Assembly (NCBI RefSeq): GCF_051622035.1
Contig: NC_135355.1
Location: 30,940,986 to 31,004,985 of the forward strand
Direction of reading: 5' to 3'
DNA from: Arctopsyche grandis
Taxonomy: Eukaryota > Arthropoda > Insecta > Trichoptera > Hydropsychidae
DNA: 64,000 nt
Positions 11,981 to 24,929 of this stretch are shown in pieces (the first letter of the stretch is position 1; each line of letters begins with the position of its first letter). The position numbers and the translations under genes were made by a program. Below the pieces are notes generated by a model that was not told the origin of the DNA, searched no databases, and saw only the letters and a list, made by a program, of their open reading frames with translations.

Positions 11981-13599
11981 TATATATGTACTACAAATTT
12001 CAATAAAAAATGATAACATGGAAATTATAAATAAATGTGCTTTAAATATAATTAGATTTTCTTTACAAATACTCATAAATAACATAAACATACATATATG
12101 CAGAGATAGACTTTGAAAATGTAATAAAATATTGTAATGTAATAAATTTGTAAACGAAGTGGCACGTAACTTATGTGGTACCGTTCATTCTTACAGATTA
12201 ATTCCAATACAGAAAAATATGTTTTAGCAAAAGCGAAAAAGAAAAAAGACACAAAAATATCTAAATTACTTTCGGTGTAAAGTGTCGCAAGCATTTGCGT
12301 CGTTTTTATTTTACTTCTTACCCGGGAAAAGTCGAGCCATTTTTTCCCTGTTTTCTACCGGCCGTCGTGATTAAGTATATTCGAATGGTTTAAGTAAGGA
12401 ATATCTTGGGATTTTTTGTGATTTTTCCTGATTATATTCCGCCTGCCAAGAAAAATCACCGTAGATTAATCTCGGCTTGTGTGTGCAGTTTAACTATTTT
12501 TAGTTTTTCTACCTAGCAATTTCCCAGAATGATCGCCGACTAATTGAGCATTTAGGCCACATTTGACTCAAACTAGAAATTATCTACCGCATCATTAATT
12601 TGTAAAATACCTCAAAGATTACGCTTAAAACAAATTTATTAACTAAATTTCTGGAAGAGATTGAATTTTTAATTTAGTCTTGATTAATTTACACCGGCAA
12701 AAACCGAGTCTTGACTTTACTTCAGTCACTATGTAATGTATTAATTAACGGCGTACGAAATAGACGAAATTTTCGACTCGAGCAATTTACAACCTGTAAA
12801 ATTTGAGAACCTGTGATCGACAATGCTTCCAATCAAATTCCAGCGATATTAATCTCTCGCTTTCCCCAAAGTCGCGTCATTCAATCGAGCGTAATTAATT
12901 TTCAAGTCAGTCTAATCGGATTGAATTTAATTTATAAACAAAAGCAAAAATTTTCCATACGTTTGAAATTAGATATACGTCAATTTAGGAAGCGATGTAA
13001 CGGGAAATCGTGTATTTTTCTGTGGAAAAAAAATATAAATACGAACGGGTAAAAACACAACACATGAAGGCGTAGAAAGAACGAGCGCATTTAATGGCAG
13101 CTCATATCAGTTTCCTCTTGTACATACAATGAGAAGTCTATGAAATTAAATTACACATAAAAGTATACTTCACAGTCTTCTTTTGTTATGAGAGACAACT
13201 CTACTGAGAATTTTTTAAATTTAATTTGGATTTTATTTTGAAAAACGATACATGGCACATATCATCAATTTAAAGCTTAATTCATGTTTTATTAATATGA
13301 AATTTAATATACGCATACGTGTGTATGAAGGTTTAATTTTCATTCTTCATTCAAATTGAAATACATATATTACATATACGATATGTATATGCACATACAT
13401 ACTAAGTAATTAGATTTTTTACGGATGCTAACAAAGCGATACGTTGTATGTATATGAACATTTTCTTAATATTGTAACGAAGAAAATAACGTGTCAGATT
13501 TCTTAGGATAAATTACGAAAATTTTAACGAAAGTACTTTGTATTATAATATTTATGAAAAGAAAAATGAAATTGTTATTTGTTAGCTTAAATTTTCTCC
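11981..13599. other. Intergenic, no gene recognised
   Basis: AT-rich unique-looking DNA; no terminal repeats, tRNA-like heads or convincing frames seen. Confidence 0.5.
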
Positions 13600-13643
13600 T
13601 TGGGGTTACTCATATGTACATATGTACATATGAGTAACCCCAA
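13600..13643. repeat. Perfect 44-bp palindrome
   Basis: Two 22-bp arms with no spacer: TTGGGGTTACTCATATGTAC plus AT, then the exact reverse complement ending GAGTAACCCCAA. The centre is 'tacatatgta'-type simple sequence, but the outer 12 bp (TTGGGGTTACTC) are not. Confidence 0.95.
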
Positions 13644-13880
13644 TAATGAGTTTTATACAAATATAAATTTCCGTAAAAAAATCTGTGTTCAAACTTCATT
13701 TCACGAATCTCATTTCTTATCTTGTCTTCATTTCTTAGAGTCAATTTATTTTTAGAACTTAGAAATTTTAATAATTTGTTAAATTATTCTCGCTTCGTTG
13801 TTCGATAGCATCTTGATTAATGGGCTTAATTGCCATAGAAACCCAGGTTATAGATATTATATTATATTATATTATAATAT

Positions 13881-13929
13881 CAATAGATATTATATTAGTA
13901 CCGGCACGGTACTAATATAATATCTATTG
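13881..13929. repeat. Perfect 23-bp stem, 3-nt loop hairpin
   Basis: CAATAGATATTATATTAGTA plus CCG, loop GCA (13904-13906), then the exact complement through 13929. The half-site 'atagatattatatta' is also partly repeated just upstream (13850-13880) as TATTA repeats. Confidence 0.95.
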
Positions 13930-15528
13930 ATTCGGCCAATAGACCATTGTATCAGAACCTCTGTGATTATACATATTATACATATTGTTAATTCATTGAG
14001 TGATAAGGATTTCTGCCAAATTAATTTACTAGATAATAAGCTTTGTTATTCCTATTGATTTTGGATCAATTTGATAAACATATGTATTGTAGTCTGAATG
14101 CAGATACATAAACATTGTATAATATATAAATGAATCTTTCTTTTTATTTTTTGAGAATATTAATTTTAATTTTAAGAAATAAATTTGATTATGTAGATTT
14201 TCATGCTTACTTGATTACGAAATTTATTCCACGTTAAATATTCAGCGGTTGCTTGTTAAATCTTACCAAAGAAATCGGATTCATACATATAAAGAATTAT
14301 ACAAGTATGTGTACATCTGAAAGAAGTCAGAAGCAAAAGTTTAACGTTTTAATAAATCTCGTTAATCGTGAAGTACTACCTTTTGTACAGGTGTATTAGA
14401 CTGGTAAAATATTGAACGTGTTAACTGAAAATTTACGACTGTAATTTCCTCGATTTTAACACTGAAACGAGTATATGCAAAGGGTGAATAAATCAAAGCG
14501 TCAACTTTAAATGAAGATTTTAACCAAGTTTTAATTTAATTTAATTTTTTTATGCCTTTACATATGTACATATGAAGTTGATTATTTCAAATTTAGACAG
14601 CTTTTTGTATATTAAATTTGTATATTCATATATACATAGGTATATTATAGTATAATAAATATTATTAAATAAAGCTTTGGCTTTCTAATACATACATACG
14701 AAGGACTTTTATGAGTGAAGTGTGTTTCGCACGATTTGAACGCAATCGAGAGGGCAAAAAGTGGGTCAAGGTTCCCCAAGGGATATGTTTTAGGGCTTGA
14801 TTTTATCCCGCAGGATAAAATTTTGTATTCAAACGTGTGTGTGTGTGTATGCATATATTCGTGGGCTTCTCCTTTTAAAATTGACATTAAATATGTGGCC
14901 TGCTGGCTGTAGAAACTTACAAATACATGTATAGGTAAATTAAAATCAATTGGAGATTAATCAAAGTCAGTGGTGAATATTGTACCGTCACAAAGCTCCG
15001 ACTTTGGCCCGTCCGAAGACATTAATTAGCCGAAAAGCTAAATAGATACGAGGATGAAATATAATAAAATATAAACGTGGATAAATGCGGTGATACTGAA
15101 ATAAATTTTCGTATTACGTTGGCGTGAAAATTGTATTTATTTAAACAAATATTTTGAAAGTAATCTGGTTCAATGAAATTAATTCATATAATCACATCAC
15201 ATACCAGTCATGTAAAATATAAAGTAACCCGCTTTGAATCTACTCGATATATTTTATTATGTATGTAAGTAAAGCGCAATGAGTAAACCTAGTAAATCCG
15301 CACATTATCTTTATTACAAAGCCATTGTATGATATTATTTTCACAATAAAGTCATAATAGATGATTTATCAATTCCTTTAAACTGGAATAAAAAGTAAAA
15401 TATTTATATTAATGAATTAATTAAGAGTTATAGTCATTATAAATAAGATGAATATTTTTGGATCAGATATGCGCATGGATTTACGACGAATTCGGTCAGT
15501 ACTTTACATTCGCTTGGTCAATATATGA
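13930..15528. other. Intergenic, no gene recognised
   Basis: AT-rich with a short (GT)n run near 14834. Overlapping short frames at 14645-14912 on both strands are weak and show no motif. Confidence 0.5.
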
Positions 15529-16310
15529 ACCAGTAGCGTTTACTAGTGATTAACATACATATTATGCTTTTGAGCAGAGTGGTTACGGTTCGATTCCCAC
15601 TAGTAGTTACTGGCCAGACCTTGGTTTGTGACTCCATGTAGATCGTTTCCTATCTCTCGTTTGTGATCGTTAGAGTTTGTCAATTTTTCTGATTTTCATT
15701 AAAACGGTTCCTGTAAATTGGCATCTACTTTTCTACCTCTCCTGCAAATTTCAATTTACTCGGCGCCTTGAGATTCGCCGATTTGCTTTGTTGCGTAGGG
15801 GTGGGTTCAAAATCCAAATGAAAAGCCAAAGTCGCTTCACAGCATTTATTAAACGATTCGAGAGGTCCACACGGAACCACCACTCACTCCAAAATAATCT
15901 GATCTACCGTGTGTACCTCCTTATAATTGACAAGTTGCACATCACAGCTTCCCCAATCCATTAATGTGTCAATTGTCTAGGCACGAAAGGCCTACCCTGG
16001 CGATTCTATTGTTTATGCACGCACTCGCCCAGGTCTGTGAGAACTCCAGCGTGTCCATTGTTCGGGCACTTACTGATTCCCGTTAGCCCAAACCGGGTAC
16101 CTTTTGTTCACCCACGAATTCACTTGGACAGTGGATACCCTCTGTCATGTTCCCACGTTTCAGTATGTATAATAAAATGCTGCAAAAATTTCTCTATATA
16201 CATATGTCACTGTGGATGATGTTTGCACGAATTCTTATTATATATGTATATGCCTGTATTGATCGTTTTGTATTAGTACACTCGTCGCTTTGGAGCGATA
16301 TGTTAAGGTA
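15529..16310 (+). mobile_element. tRNA-derived SINE, copy C (interrupted)
   Basis: A degenerate head 'tactagtgattaacatac', a B box in 'ggttcgattcccactag', and body 'ggccagaccttggtttgtga' followed by 'gccgatttgc' at 15778-15786. It then resumes at about 16175 with 'atgctgcaaaaatttctc', 'gtcactgtggatgatgtttg', and a tail with 'cactcgtcgctttggagcga' (about 16279-16298), the same tail as copy D at 32.9 kb. The intervening 15789-16162 is foreign. Confidence 0.75.
15789..16162 (-). mobile_element. Solo-LTR-like insertion inside SINE copy C
   Basis: About 375 bp, GC-richer than its host SINE. On the minus strand it starts TGAAACGTGGGAACATGAC and ends CCACCCCTACGCAACA, that is TG...CA with the CAACA end common to LTRs. 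An AATAAA lies about 75 bp before the end ('tttaataaatgctgtgaag'), where a polyadenylation signal would sit. No matching target-site duplication was found, so the TG boundary is uncertain. Confidence 0.5.
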
Positions 16311-17494
16311 AATGCACATAGATATGTTCGATTGAAACAAAAAATAAACTGAAGAAGTTATTTTATGTCATGTATAATATATGAAGTTCTATTGTGCCAT
16401 CACGTACGATGAAATGATTTTTTGAAGTTGAAAAAACTGAACAAAAATTATATTACAATACATAATATAGTAGTGGATAGAAATCATCTACATAATAAAA
16501 CTCTTTATAAGAACATTCAATAAATTTTATTATTACTGATATTAAACCTCAAAGTACATGTGTACGTTCTCATAATATACGTATGTAAAATTAATTCAGG
16601 CAAATCTAAATATACCACTGGTGACGAATCCGCCATTGCGATATTTACGGAAATTTTCTCGAAAGTTCGATACACACACAGAGGGTTCGAATTTTGCAGG
16701 GGCGTTTCTGAATAATCAGTGGGCTAGACACATAAACATTGTACATACATACATATACTGGTCATAATGTGTTTTCCATTTGGCACGTTGTGCCGCATGT
16801 TCTGTGATTGATTCACGATTCGCTCTCAAAGCGACGAGCGATTAAAGTTTTCGCGTATCGGCAATTTTTAGCCGAGATAGATTTATCTCGACGAATCCGA
16901 TGACTAAGTGACCGCTCGCCAGCGGGCAAATCTTCAAGAAAATGTTCAATAGGACGATTTCGCAATGATCATATGCGAGGGGGTCTCGGATGCTGTGACG
17001 GGTTTGATTGACATACGAGCGTAGGATTGAAAAGTGCTGCCGCGTGTATTATATCGACAACAATACGAACGAATGCGTTGATAGATATGAAAATTTGGAA
17101 CAACATTGTTGTGCCGATCTATTATGTTTGTAATTTGAGTGCGAGACTGTTGTCGGTTCGGCTATTTGTATTGTTGGCATGTGAAATTTTGACCCACAAT
17201 ACAAATTATCTTTATTCTCGGATGCTAAATCAGATTGAAGCGTGTTAGTGTGTGATAAATATTTGTTTGATTTAAGATTCCGGTTCTAATTAGCCTTGTA
17301 TGGAGGGTTGATATCCAAGTACATCAGTTAATATTACTACAATAATTTAAAAATAATATATATAAAAATGGACGTGGTGTCTGTATGTGGCGGATGCGTC
17401 GACAAGTATGGAGATTTAAGAAAAAAATAGAATACCAGAAGTATACTTTATGCATAGGGATGTGGCGTGACGACCAATCGTGTTGAGGAGACGT
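16311..17494. other. Intergenic, no gene recognised
   Basis: The part at 16780-17250 is GC-richer, with 'gcgacgagcgattaaag' and similar unique sequence; no ATG frame with recognisable domains. It could be regulatory, but nothing specific can be shown. Confidence 0.4.
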
Positions 17495-17525
17495 GGGGAG
17501 GCGGGGTAGTGGGGAAGTCGGGGGG
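17495..17525 (+). other. G-quadruplex motif (four runs of at least four G)
   Basis: G-runs at 17495-17498, 17503-17506, 17511-17514 and 17520-17525 are separated by loops AGGC, TAGT and AAGTC. This meets the strict G4+N1-7 pattern on the + strand in otherwise AT-rich DNA. The flank 'taaaaatggacgtggtgtct' at about 17359 resembles the 5' flank of some Helitron-type elements, but no 3' end was found. Confidence 0.85.
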
Positions 17526-18220
17526 TGTGGAGCGTCTGACATGTGCTCCTGATTTTGAGCGCTTCATTTGAAACGGGTGACATCAGCGTCAGATTCACTG
17601 TGTGGGGGCGTACACGCATACATACATCCACGAAGCACACATTTATTCATCATTTTGACGTGGACGAACGGTCTTGCAACCCCAATACTGTAGTCTTACC
17701 ACCTCGTTATCCGTTTAGCTTCCATCTGAGATCTTCATATAGTACGAACATACTCAAAAGTATGGCACGTGACGTGTTCGTGGTTTTCAGCTGTGATTAG
17801 TGTATCTTCATGTCAATGCAAATATGTATGTACATACGTACGATTTTTAGTATTTTGAAGATTATTACCCAACACAGCCTCCGTAAAATTTTGTTTACCT
17901 TCACTTGATACCAGTGATTTTAACATTTTTCAATAATAAAAAACAAATTTCATTTCAAAAAATTAAAATGATATGGATTATGAGAACAACATGGCGAAAA
18001 AACCACTTTGATTTGCGAAAAATTAACAATTTTGTATTTTTTTAAATAATGATCAGCCCAGGAAGAGAAAGTAGTGTTAAACAATAGAGGATTCTCTAGT
18101 AAAATACGATACAGATATTGACTGTTTCAAATACTATTATTTTATATGTATACTAGTATTTTTGGTTCAAGCATTTTTTACTAGCCTCTTCTTACTTCGC
18201 TTTCGATTTTTACTTTACCT

Positions 18221-19225
18221 ATGTACGTAGTAACAATAGATGAAGTTTTGTGATCATGCGAAAATTCGAACTCGAGATTTTGACTGATTCGAACTCAGAA
18301 TCGATTACTGATCACGTTTTTATGATCTAGAAAAAATGTGTGTGTGTGTCTGTGTATTTTGGAGATTTTTTCAACACCGTTAGTCCTATCGAACCGAAAC
18401 TTAGTATCGGTTAGTGAAATTTTTATCGACACTATGTAAATTTTTTTCAAATTTTTAAGTTGACCGGAAATGGTACCTCACGTTATAGGTGTCCTCTTTT
18501 TTTTAAGTTTTTGAATTCGATTTTCTACTAACTGAATCGGACTGAATTTTTTTTACATGTACTAGAAATAATAATTTTTATAATTTTATATTTTTTAAAT
18601 ATTTTTATCTGAACCGGAAGTAGTACTTTTACTCTAGAGAATCGAGGTTTTTTATGTTTTTCTCAAAAGCCTTTTGATTTATCGAACTAAAATTTCATAT
18701 CGATCAGTTTAAGCTCAATACCAAGTTATGTATAAAATTTGGTAAGCCTCCGTCAACCGGAAGTGGCAGTTTACTCTTGTTCGATTTTTCTTCCACTATT
18801 TTTTTCGACCCCTTAAACATGTGTGGTCTTCACGAAAAAATGCAAGTATAATTCTTGTATCAATGTAATTAGAAAAAAAATCACTAAATTTAATAAACCG
18901 GAAGTGGGATTTTTTCCCTTGCGGAAGCTTCCGGAATGAAGGTCAAAAATGTTGTCGCCTGGATCCTGTCCACACCCCTGAACGTATTAAGCTGAAAATT
19001 TATATTTGTATTATTTATGTACTAACTTAGATTTGGTAACGTTTTGGTCAGAATTCGTAAACCCGAAGTAGAATTTTTTTTAAAACAATATTTCATTATT
19101 TTATTTTGACCTTTTAAATTATTTTTATCCTCTTGATATTAAATGTGTATAATAATTATACTGATTTTAAATAAAAAAAAAATTTGAACAAAATCCGACA
19201 ACCGGAAGTAGAAATTTTGTCTTGT
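18221..19225 (+). repeat. Degenerate repeat of about 145 bp with CCGGAAGT marks
   Basis: The motif ACCGGAARTRG recurs at 18463, 18613, 18756, 18897, 19061 (ACCCGAAGTAG) and 19201, with intervals of 150, 143, 141, 164 and 140 bp. Between marks, weaker shared blocks occur, such as 'ttcgatttttc', 'aactgaatcggactgaa', 'cgaactaaaatttcatatcg'. The head (18221-18270) is also found at 9299. This looks like an old element built of divergent units; no ORF. Confidence 0.75.
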
Positions 19226-19859
19226 GCAAGTATTTTCATATATTTGCGCTCAATTTGTATCGCTATCATGGTTATTAGTTCAATATCGAATTTTGTTTTG
19301 TAACCTTCTTATATTCCTCAAATACATAGATAAAGTCATGGGTTGGTCACACCCGAATTTTTTCGTCTGATTTCGTCTGACGAAATTTGGGTTCTTATCC
19401 GATCGTTTTCAAACTTTGCCATTTTGCTCAGTTTTTACAAGTGGTCTAATACATTTGTCCACGATTGTATTGCTAACCTTAAAATTAAAATTCAAAATTT
19501 TCACACCCTATATCTATTAAAATATCTGAAATTTTATACCTATATTTACAATATATTTTTTATAAGTGTTAAAAAATTCCATAACTGGCAACATTTTTAT
19601 TTATTTTACATTCTGACATTATTACGTTACAATATTCAATATGATAGTACCTACATATAGTTAGCAACGCTAACTTTCCTTGAAGTTTGACAGGAAGTTT
19701 ATTAATACCTAACAACTCACTTTGACGAACAATACGACGATTCAACGAAGCTTTCAGACTATCCATACATACGTACACATATTTCAAATATAATATAATA
19801 AAAATGATAATTGATGACCGAACCGAAAATATAACAAAGGCACATATTGTACGTATGAA

Positions 19860-20360
19860 AGCTGAGAGCTTTCGCAGCTAAGTCCACCGTCAAGGGGATT
19901 TCAACGGTGTGCACGCTTTTGGGAAAAGGAGAAAAAGGATCAGGATCTTCGGCTAAATTATAACCTTTTCGTCGCGGTGGTGTCAAAGCTCACTGTCCCG
20001 TGTGTTTTTTACGATTTTTCGGGGGAGGGAAATGTGTATTTTTGCGTCAATTTTCTACACGCGTGGGCTTTGGACGCATCGAGGTCACAACGTCTCCCAT
20101 CGCAATTATCGCCGGCACAAAGGTGAGCTTTTTCGAAAAGAGCGCGAGCTTCCGAAAGCTTTCGAAAGCTCTCATTGGTCCGATGAATAATAGATTTCGC
20201 GCGCGCAGCGGCCCTCCTCAGTCGCACTCCAACTGTGAAACCGTGCACGCGTTCCCAAACACACGCCGTTCGTACAAACACACATTTATTACAATAAGAC
20301 ACATTTACATCCACTTTTATATTTTCAAAAACACACACACACACACTCGACACTTGTGAT
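19860..20360 (+). promoter_or_regulatory. Promoter-like GC-richer island
   Basis: GC-richer and CpG-containing against AT-rich flanks. Contains near-palindromic 'gagcttccgaaagctttcga', an inverted CCAAT box (ATTGGTCC), 'cgcgcgcgcagcgg', and an insect initiator-like TCAGTCG near 20218. Both strands are open for more than 110 codons, but neither frame starts with ATG, so coding is unlikely. No downstream exon is recognisable. Confidence 0.3.
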
Positions 20361-22758
20361 TTTTGGTGTGAAAAAAATGTGCAAAAATTCCAACGGCCTC
20401 AAAAATATTTTCAAAGTAAAGCCTCGAGTGATTTACAAATTCTGTTCGAAAACTAGTGATTTTACTTTTTATTTGTTTTTTATATTAATTTTAAATCACA
20501 TTGAAAATTTAAGCACACTGAAATACACTACAAAGACGTAACAACCAATGCAATTTTTAAAATTGTTTAATTAGGATTTGTAAATGGTGAAATTAAAACG
20601 TTAAATATTTGCTTAACGTGCTACGTACATATATGGTCGAAGGATTAGGACGCTCCGCACTCCTCTTTTCATATTCAAATACTATTTCGCATTCAACGAA
20701 ACCATATTAAATAGTCAAAAGGCCGATTTTAAGAAATTGTTAATTTTTTATGATAGTTAATCAGATGAATTTGATTTAGCTGTTGTAGTTTTTATTTTAA
20801 AAAAATACAATTAAAAAAATACTGATATTAATTAGACGGAATTAAGTCTCAAAAATGATCACATATTTAATTTTTTTGTAAAATTATCTTGCAAAACACA
20901 ATATGAAAAACGTGGTCAGAAAATTTAAAACATTCCCAGTATCTTGCTAAACGATTTATCGTATTTACTTCTATTAATATTCAATATGTGAATTCGGTGT
21001 ATGCTTCTCCTCCAGAGATATATTCGGAAATGTAAACGCAGGCACCTGATAAACCTGTCGACGAATATAATAAAATAATACAGCTTTTTTGCACGAGATA
21101 AAAGCTCGATAAAAGATTCGCGATGGCATTCTCTTTAGCGTTTAATATCGCGACGTCAACGTGGGAATAGAGGGCACATGATTGATGACTCAATTTCCTT
21201 CGTTATTGTATTATAATAAAATAAAAAAGAAAATCAGTATACGAGATAAAATGATACGAATTTACACGGTGTTGTTTCGAAGAAAATTCCGCCAGTGTTT
21301 AGTCGTCAGTCTGAAAATAGTTTCTAACAAAAAAATACACGTTGCTTCATGAAAAAAATACTGGCAATTGTCCTAAACTTTTCTGTTGTCTGTAGAAATT
21401 GGTCGAAAATCAGGATGGTTAATCAAAAGTTTAAAAAAATGTAACATATTGCAAAAAAATGCTTGTCAAAGACTTTTTTAATACATTCGTTTGATGGTTA
21501 TTTGACCATCGCTCAAAATATTCACGTTTTTGAAACCTGTAAATAATAGCTTATGATTTTATGGAAAAGTTTGACCCCATTTTCTGAAGACGGGAATGCG
21601 TTTATTTAGATTATTCCTAGGACAATGGAAAACTGCTTCTGCCATACTTCCGTTGAATGCTCCTTTGTGCGGTCATTGTTTTCGGGGTCGTGTGGACAAT
21701 GGAATTTTGGCAGTCTCTAAAGGAATTTAGTCCTTATTGTGTTTTACCTATAAAAAATTGATAGGCTCATTTATATGCGTTAATGCATTTATTTTTGAAA
21801 ATGTTTCAAAATACCCTTTGACCCTCTGAATGCCATTTGATGAAACCGTTCCGATCGATTTGAATAGCATTTAAGTGTAATATAATTTATTAAAATCACA
21901 GCTTTACACGTGAATAATTATTGTATTAGAATAATAGGCAAACGTGTGGTTGAAATTGTCTCATAATTTCTATTATATAATACATATGTATATATTCACT
22001 AGATTATATATGTATGTATTGTAGACTAATATAATACAATATGTACACATACATAGTATTTTGATATGGATCTCGTCCATGAGAGTAATATTTTGACGTA
22101 ACCATCTTCGTGATTTATGAAACTTTTATGAAACGATTTGTTTCTTCTGCAACATAGTAAAGACGTAAAATTTAGCAAAAACCACCAACAACCTAATCAG
22201 TTTTAGAGCTGATGGTTTCGAGATTCATTTCAATGTATATGTATATAATGAATACTTGTTTGATGATATTATTAAATAATAATATTGACTTCTTTCTTAG
22301 AATAGACACCTGCAACTTCATAAGTGTTTTCAATAGTATGAATCCAAATTCATATAAATTTTATGTTTGGAAACGATACTCCATTATCACTGCTATTGTT
22401 TACATTTATTAGGTTTAGTAAATTTGTATTTTAATTACAAAAAGATTCAGGGAATTTCGAATGTCAAGCAATTACTCACGAGATTCAATCCGGTTACAAT
22501 ACACTGACAGTCTACATATGTATGTATAATTTAGACTCTTTATGAATATATGATATATCCATAAAAGTTTCAAGAGAAATTAATATTTATTATTAAATCA
22601 ATATATTGAAAACTAGTCTAGTTATTTCACATATTGTATCCACTTTACACGAACAATAATATAAATAGTTCTTCAAATTTTTAGTTAGAAACTACATAAC
22701 ATTGAACATAACCACAACTTGATGATACTCATAAACTATGAGTTAATATAATATGTAC

Positions 22759-22763
<5 letters not shown>
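20361..22763. other. Intergenic, no gene recognised
   Basis: AT-rich; no terminal repeats seen. The stretch 21580-21740 ('ctaggacaatggaaaactgc') is GC-richer and might be a decayed coding fragment, but it matches no family I can name. Confidence 0.45.

Positions 22764-22828
<65 letters not shown>
22764..22828. repeat. (TA)n microsatellite
   Basis: About 65 bp of TA dinucleotides flanked by 'tatgtacatatgtat'. Confidence 0.95.
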
Positions 22829-22833
<5 letters not shown>

Positions 22834-24929
22834 ATTCCTTAGCGAATTCAAAATATTTCATTTTCGGGGACCGTTTCACTACCTTATTTATAAAATATTT
22901 CATTATGCTTTGAATGAAATATTTCTAATACGTATAATGAAATATCTGATATAATATTTGTTTTCTATTGCTTTGTATATTGAAATTGTTTGCTTCTGAA
23001 ATAATACAAATATGGTAGAGTACATACATACATGAAAAATTTTTAATTATATATTTTGTATAAACATATTGGATAATAATAATTTCACCTGTTAAAAATG
23101 ATGTGTTATATACAGTCTACCGTATTGACTTTCGCTCGTCAACACTTTCCATCCCGCGCGCGTGCGCAATTTCGCGTCTTTAAATTGAGTCAAAAACAAA
23201 AAAATCGCGGATAATTTTAACTCGACCAATTTCCGCTAACGGAAATTTCAAACGTGACTCAAAGCGTCTGCCAACTCCTTCTCAGCCGCATTACATGATT
23301 AACAATTCATTTCAACCTTAAAGATGCGCGCAATTATTCGTTAGACGAGTGGGGCGAGGATCCTACCATTTATTAATCAAACCCCTCGTTCAGGATAATT
23401 CAAAGGGTTTCAACCCGTTAACGAGCGAATGAACGATATCTTGAAAATTTCTTCGAAAGTCGTTTCATCTCCCTCTGACCCCCTAATCCCCTCGACACAT
23501 CGCCTGATTAAGAGGCTCGTATAACCCCCTAATGAATTGCTTGTTCGTAAGTCGCTGTTTAAAAATGTATAGAGAGGTGGTGCAACCAGGGGTGACTTAA
23601 TAATTCAACAATCCGAAAAGAAATGTATCGGCTTTGTGCCTACGAAAATGTACAGCGAAAATAACCCCCTCCCAATACTCTATGAAATACATCAACGAAT
23701 TCCAACCCACTTGTGTAACGAATGGAATTTGAAATGTATTACATCGCCCGTGTGTTATGTTTTTGTAGAAAATGAGAAATTTGACGTGTTGAATTATTTA
23801 GATTAGGTTAAACCGCAACATTTCGTTACGGCTCAATTAAAACGGTGATAAACTCGAAGATACGCGCGATAAGTGTTAGCGTGTTGCGATAGACTATATC
23901 TACATTTATGTTTACACACACATACATATATGAAATAATTTATTCAGTTTGTTAGGTTATTGAATGTGATTAATTATTTAACACGCTGCGCCCTTGATGT
24001 TAACTACGAATTAATTCTTAATTTCTATTTAAGCATTTGAATTTTATTAATTTATTGGCCTTTAATGTATCGGCCGAAGTCTATCATGATGCACTGTTGA
24101 ACTGTGTATGATAAGCGTTGAAAAATATCTAAAGAAAAAAACCATCGAAAGTTCAATTTTTTAATAATGGCATCAAAAATGTATTGGAGATATCATTGAT
24201 GTTTATTTTTTTGCATTTATTTACATACAATTTATATTTAAATGTAAAATTTACAAACGTATGCATGTATATGTACGTGGACTTTAATTTGTATGGAAAA
24301 ACATTTCAATACTAAAAATTACCGTGTAATTTTAATGCTGCTATATCAGTCACTATTATTTATTTCATCTTACACGAAAACACATTGAATATTGCAATCT
24401 GCATTGAATTTTACTGGATTTGAATGTGTCAAATGAACCGTGTTAAATACGAGTAAAAAAGTATATGAATTTCAATGCCAGTCATCACTTTTTGTGTATC
24501 TATTCAATGACATATTCAGACGTAATTTTTTGTGCGAAATACGAGGACTTTAACGTGTTAACAAAACAAAATGCAACACTACAAAGCGTAAGCCGAAATA
24601 TGCGACGTCTAAAAAATTAAGCGATTTTTAACGACAGTTAAAAATAGCTTTCATCACTTATTTCTATTTATTGAAAAAAAAATCTAAATATTTATAATAC
24701 ATATATTTTATTTAAATAAAATTTTTAAATTCTGCAATGCAGGATCGTATTACAATAATAATAACATAACATAACACGAGGGATCAATGAGAAAAAAATT
24801 CCAATTTGACTTTATCTGCTATCCTGCAAAGCATGATATTAGCAGATAAAGTGATGATTTCCTGGAAAAATTGAAATTTTTATATCAACCGGATAACCAA
24901 CGTTGATAAATCGATAAATTAATTAAAAG
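22829..24929. other. Intergenic, with a unique GC-richer island at 23130-23700
   Basis: The island carries 'cccgcgcgcgtgcgcaattt', several 'cccctaa'-type runs and 'gggcgaggatcctacc', without frames or repeat hallmarks; it is a candidate conserved non-coding block. A 13-bp stem hairpin (ACTTTATCTGCTA) lies at 24809-24852. Confidence 0.4.

Noticed and set aside
17359..17700. Possible Helitron-type 5' end ('atatataaaaatggacgtgg')
   Set aside because: The start looks suggestive, but no CTAG/CTRR end with hairpin could be found and no second copy is present.
20120..20180. Heat-shock elements in 'cttccgaaagctttcgaaag'
   Set aside because: The TTC and GAA half-sites are not at the required two-base spacing; it is better described as a near-palindrome.
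20000..20359. Overlapping open frames of 114-119 codons on both strands
   Set aside because: Neither begins with ATG (GTG on the + strand), there is no motif, and openness on both strands at once follows from the local composition.
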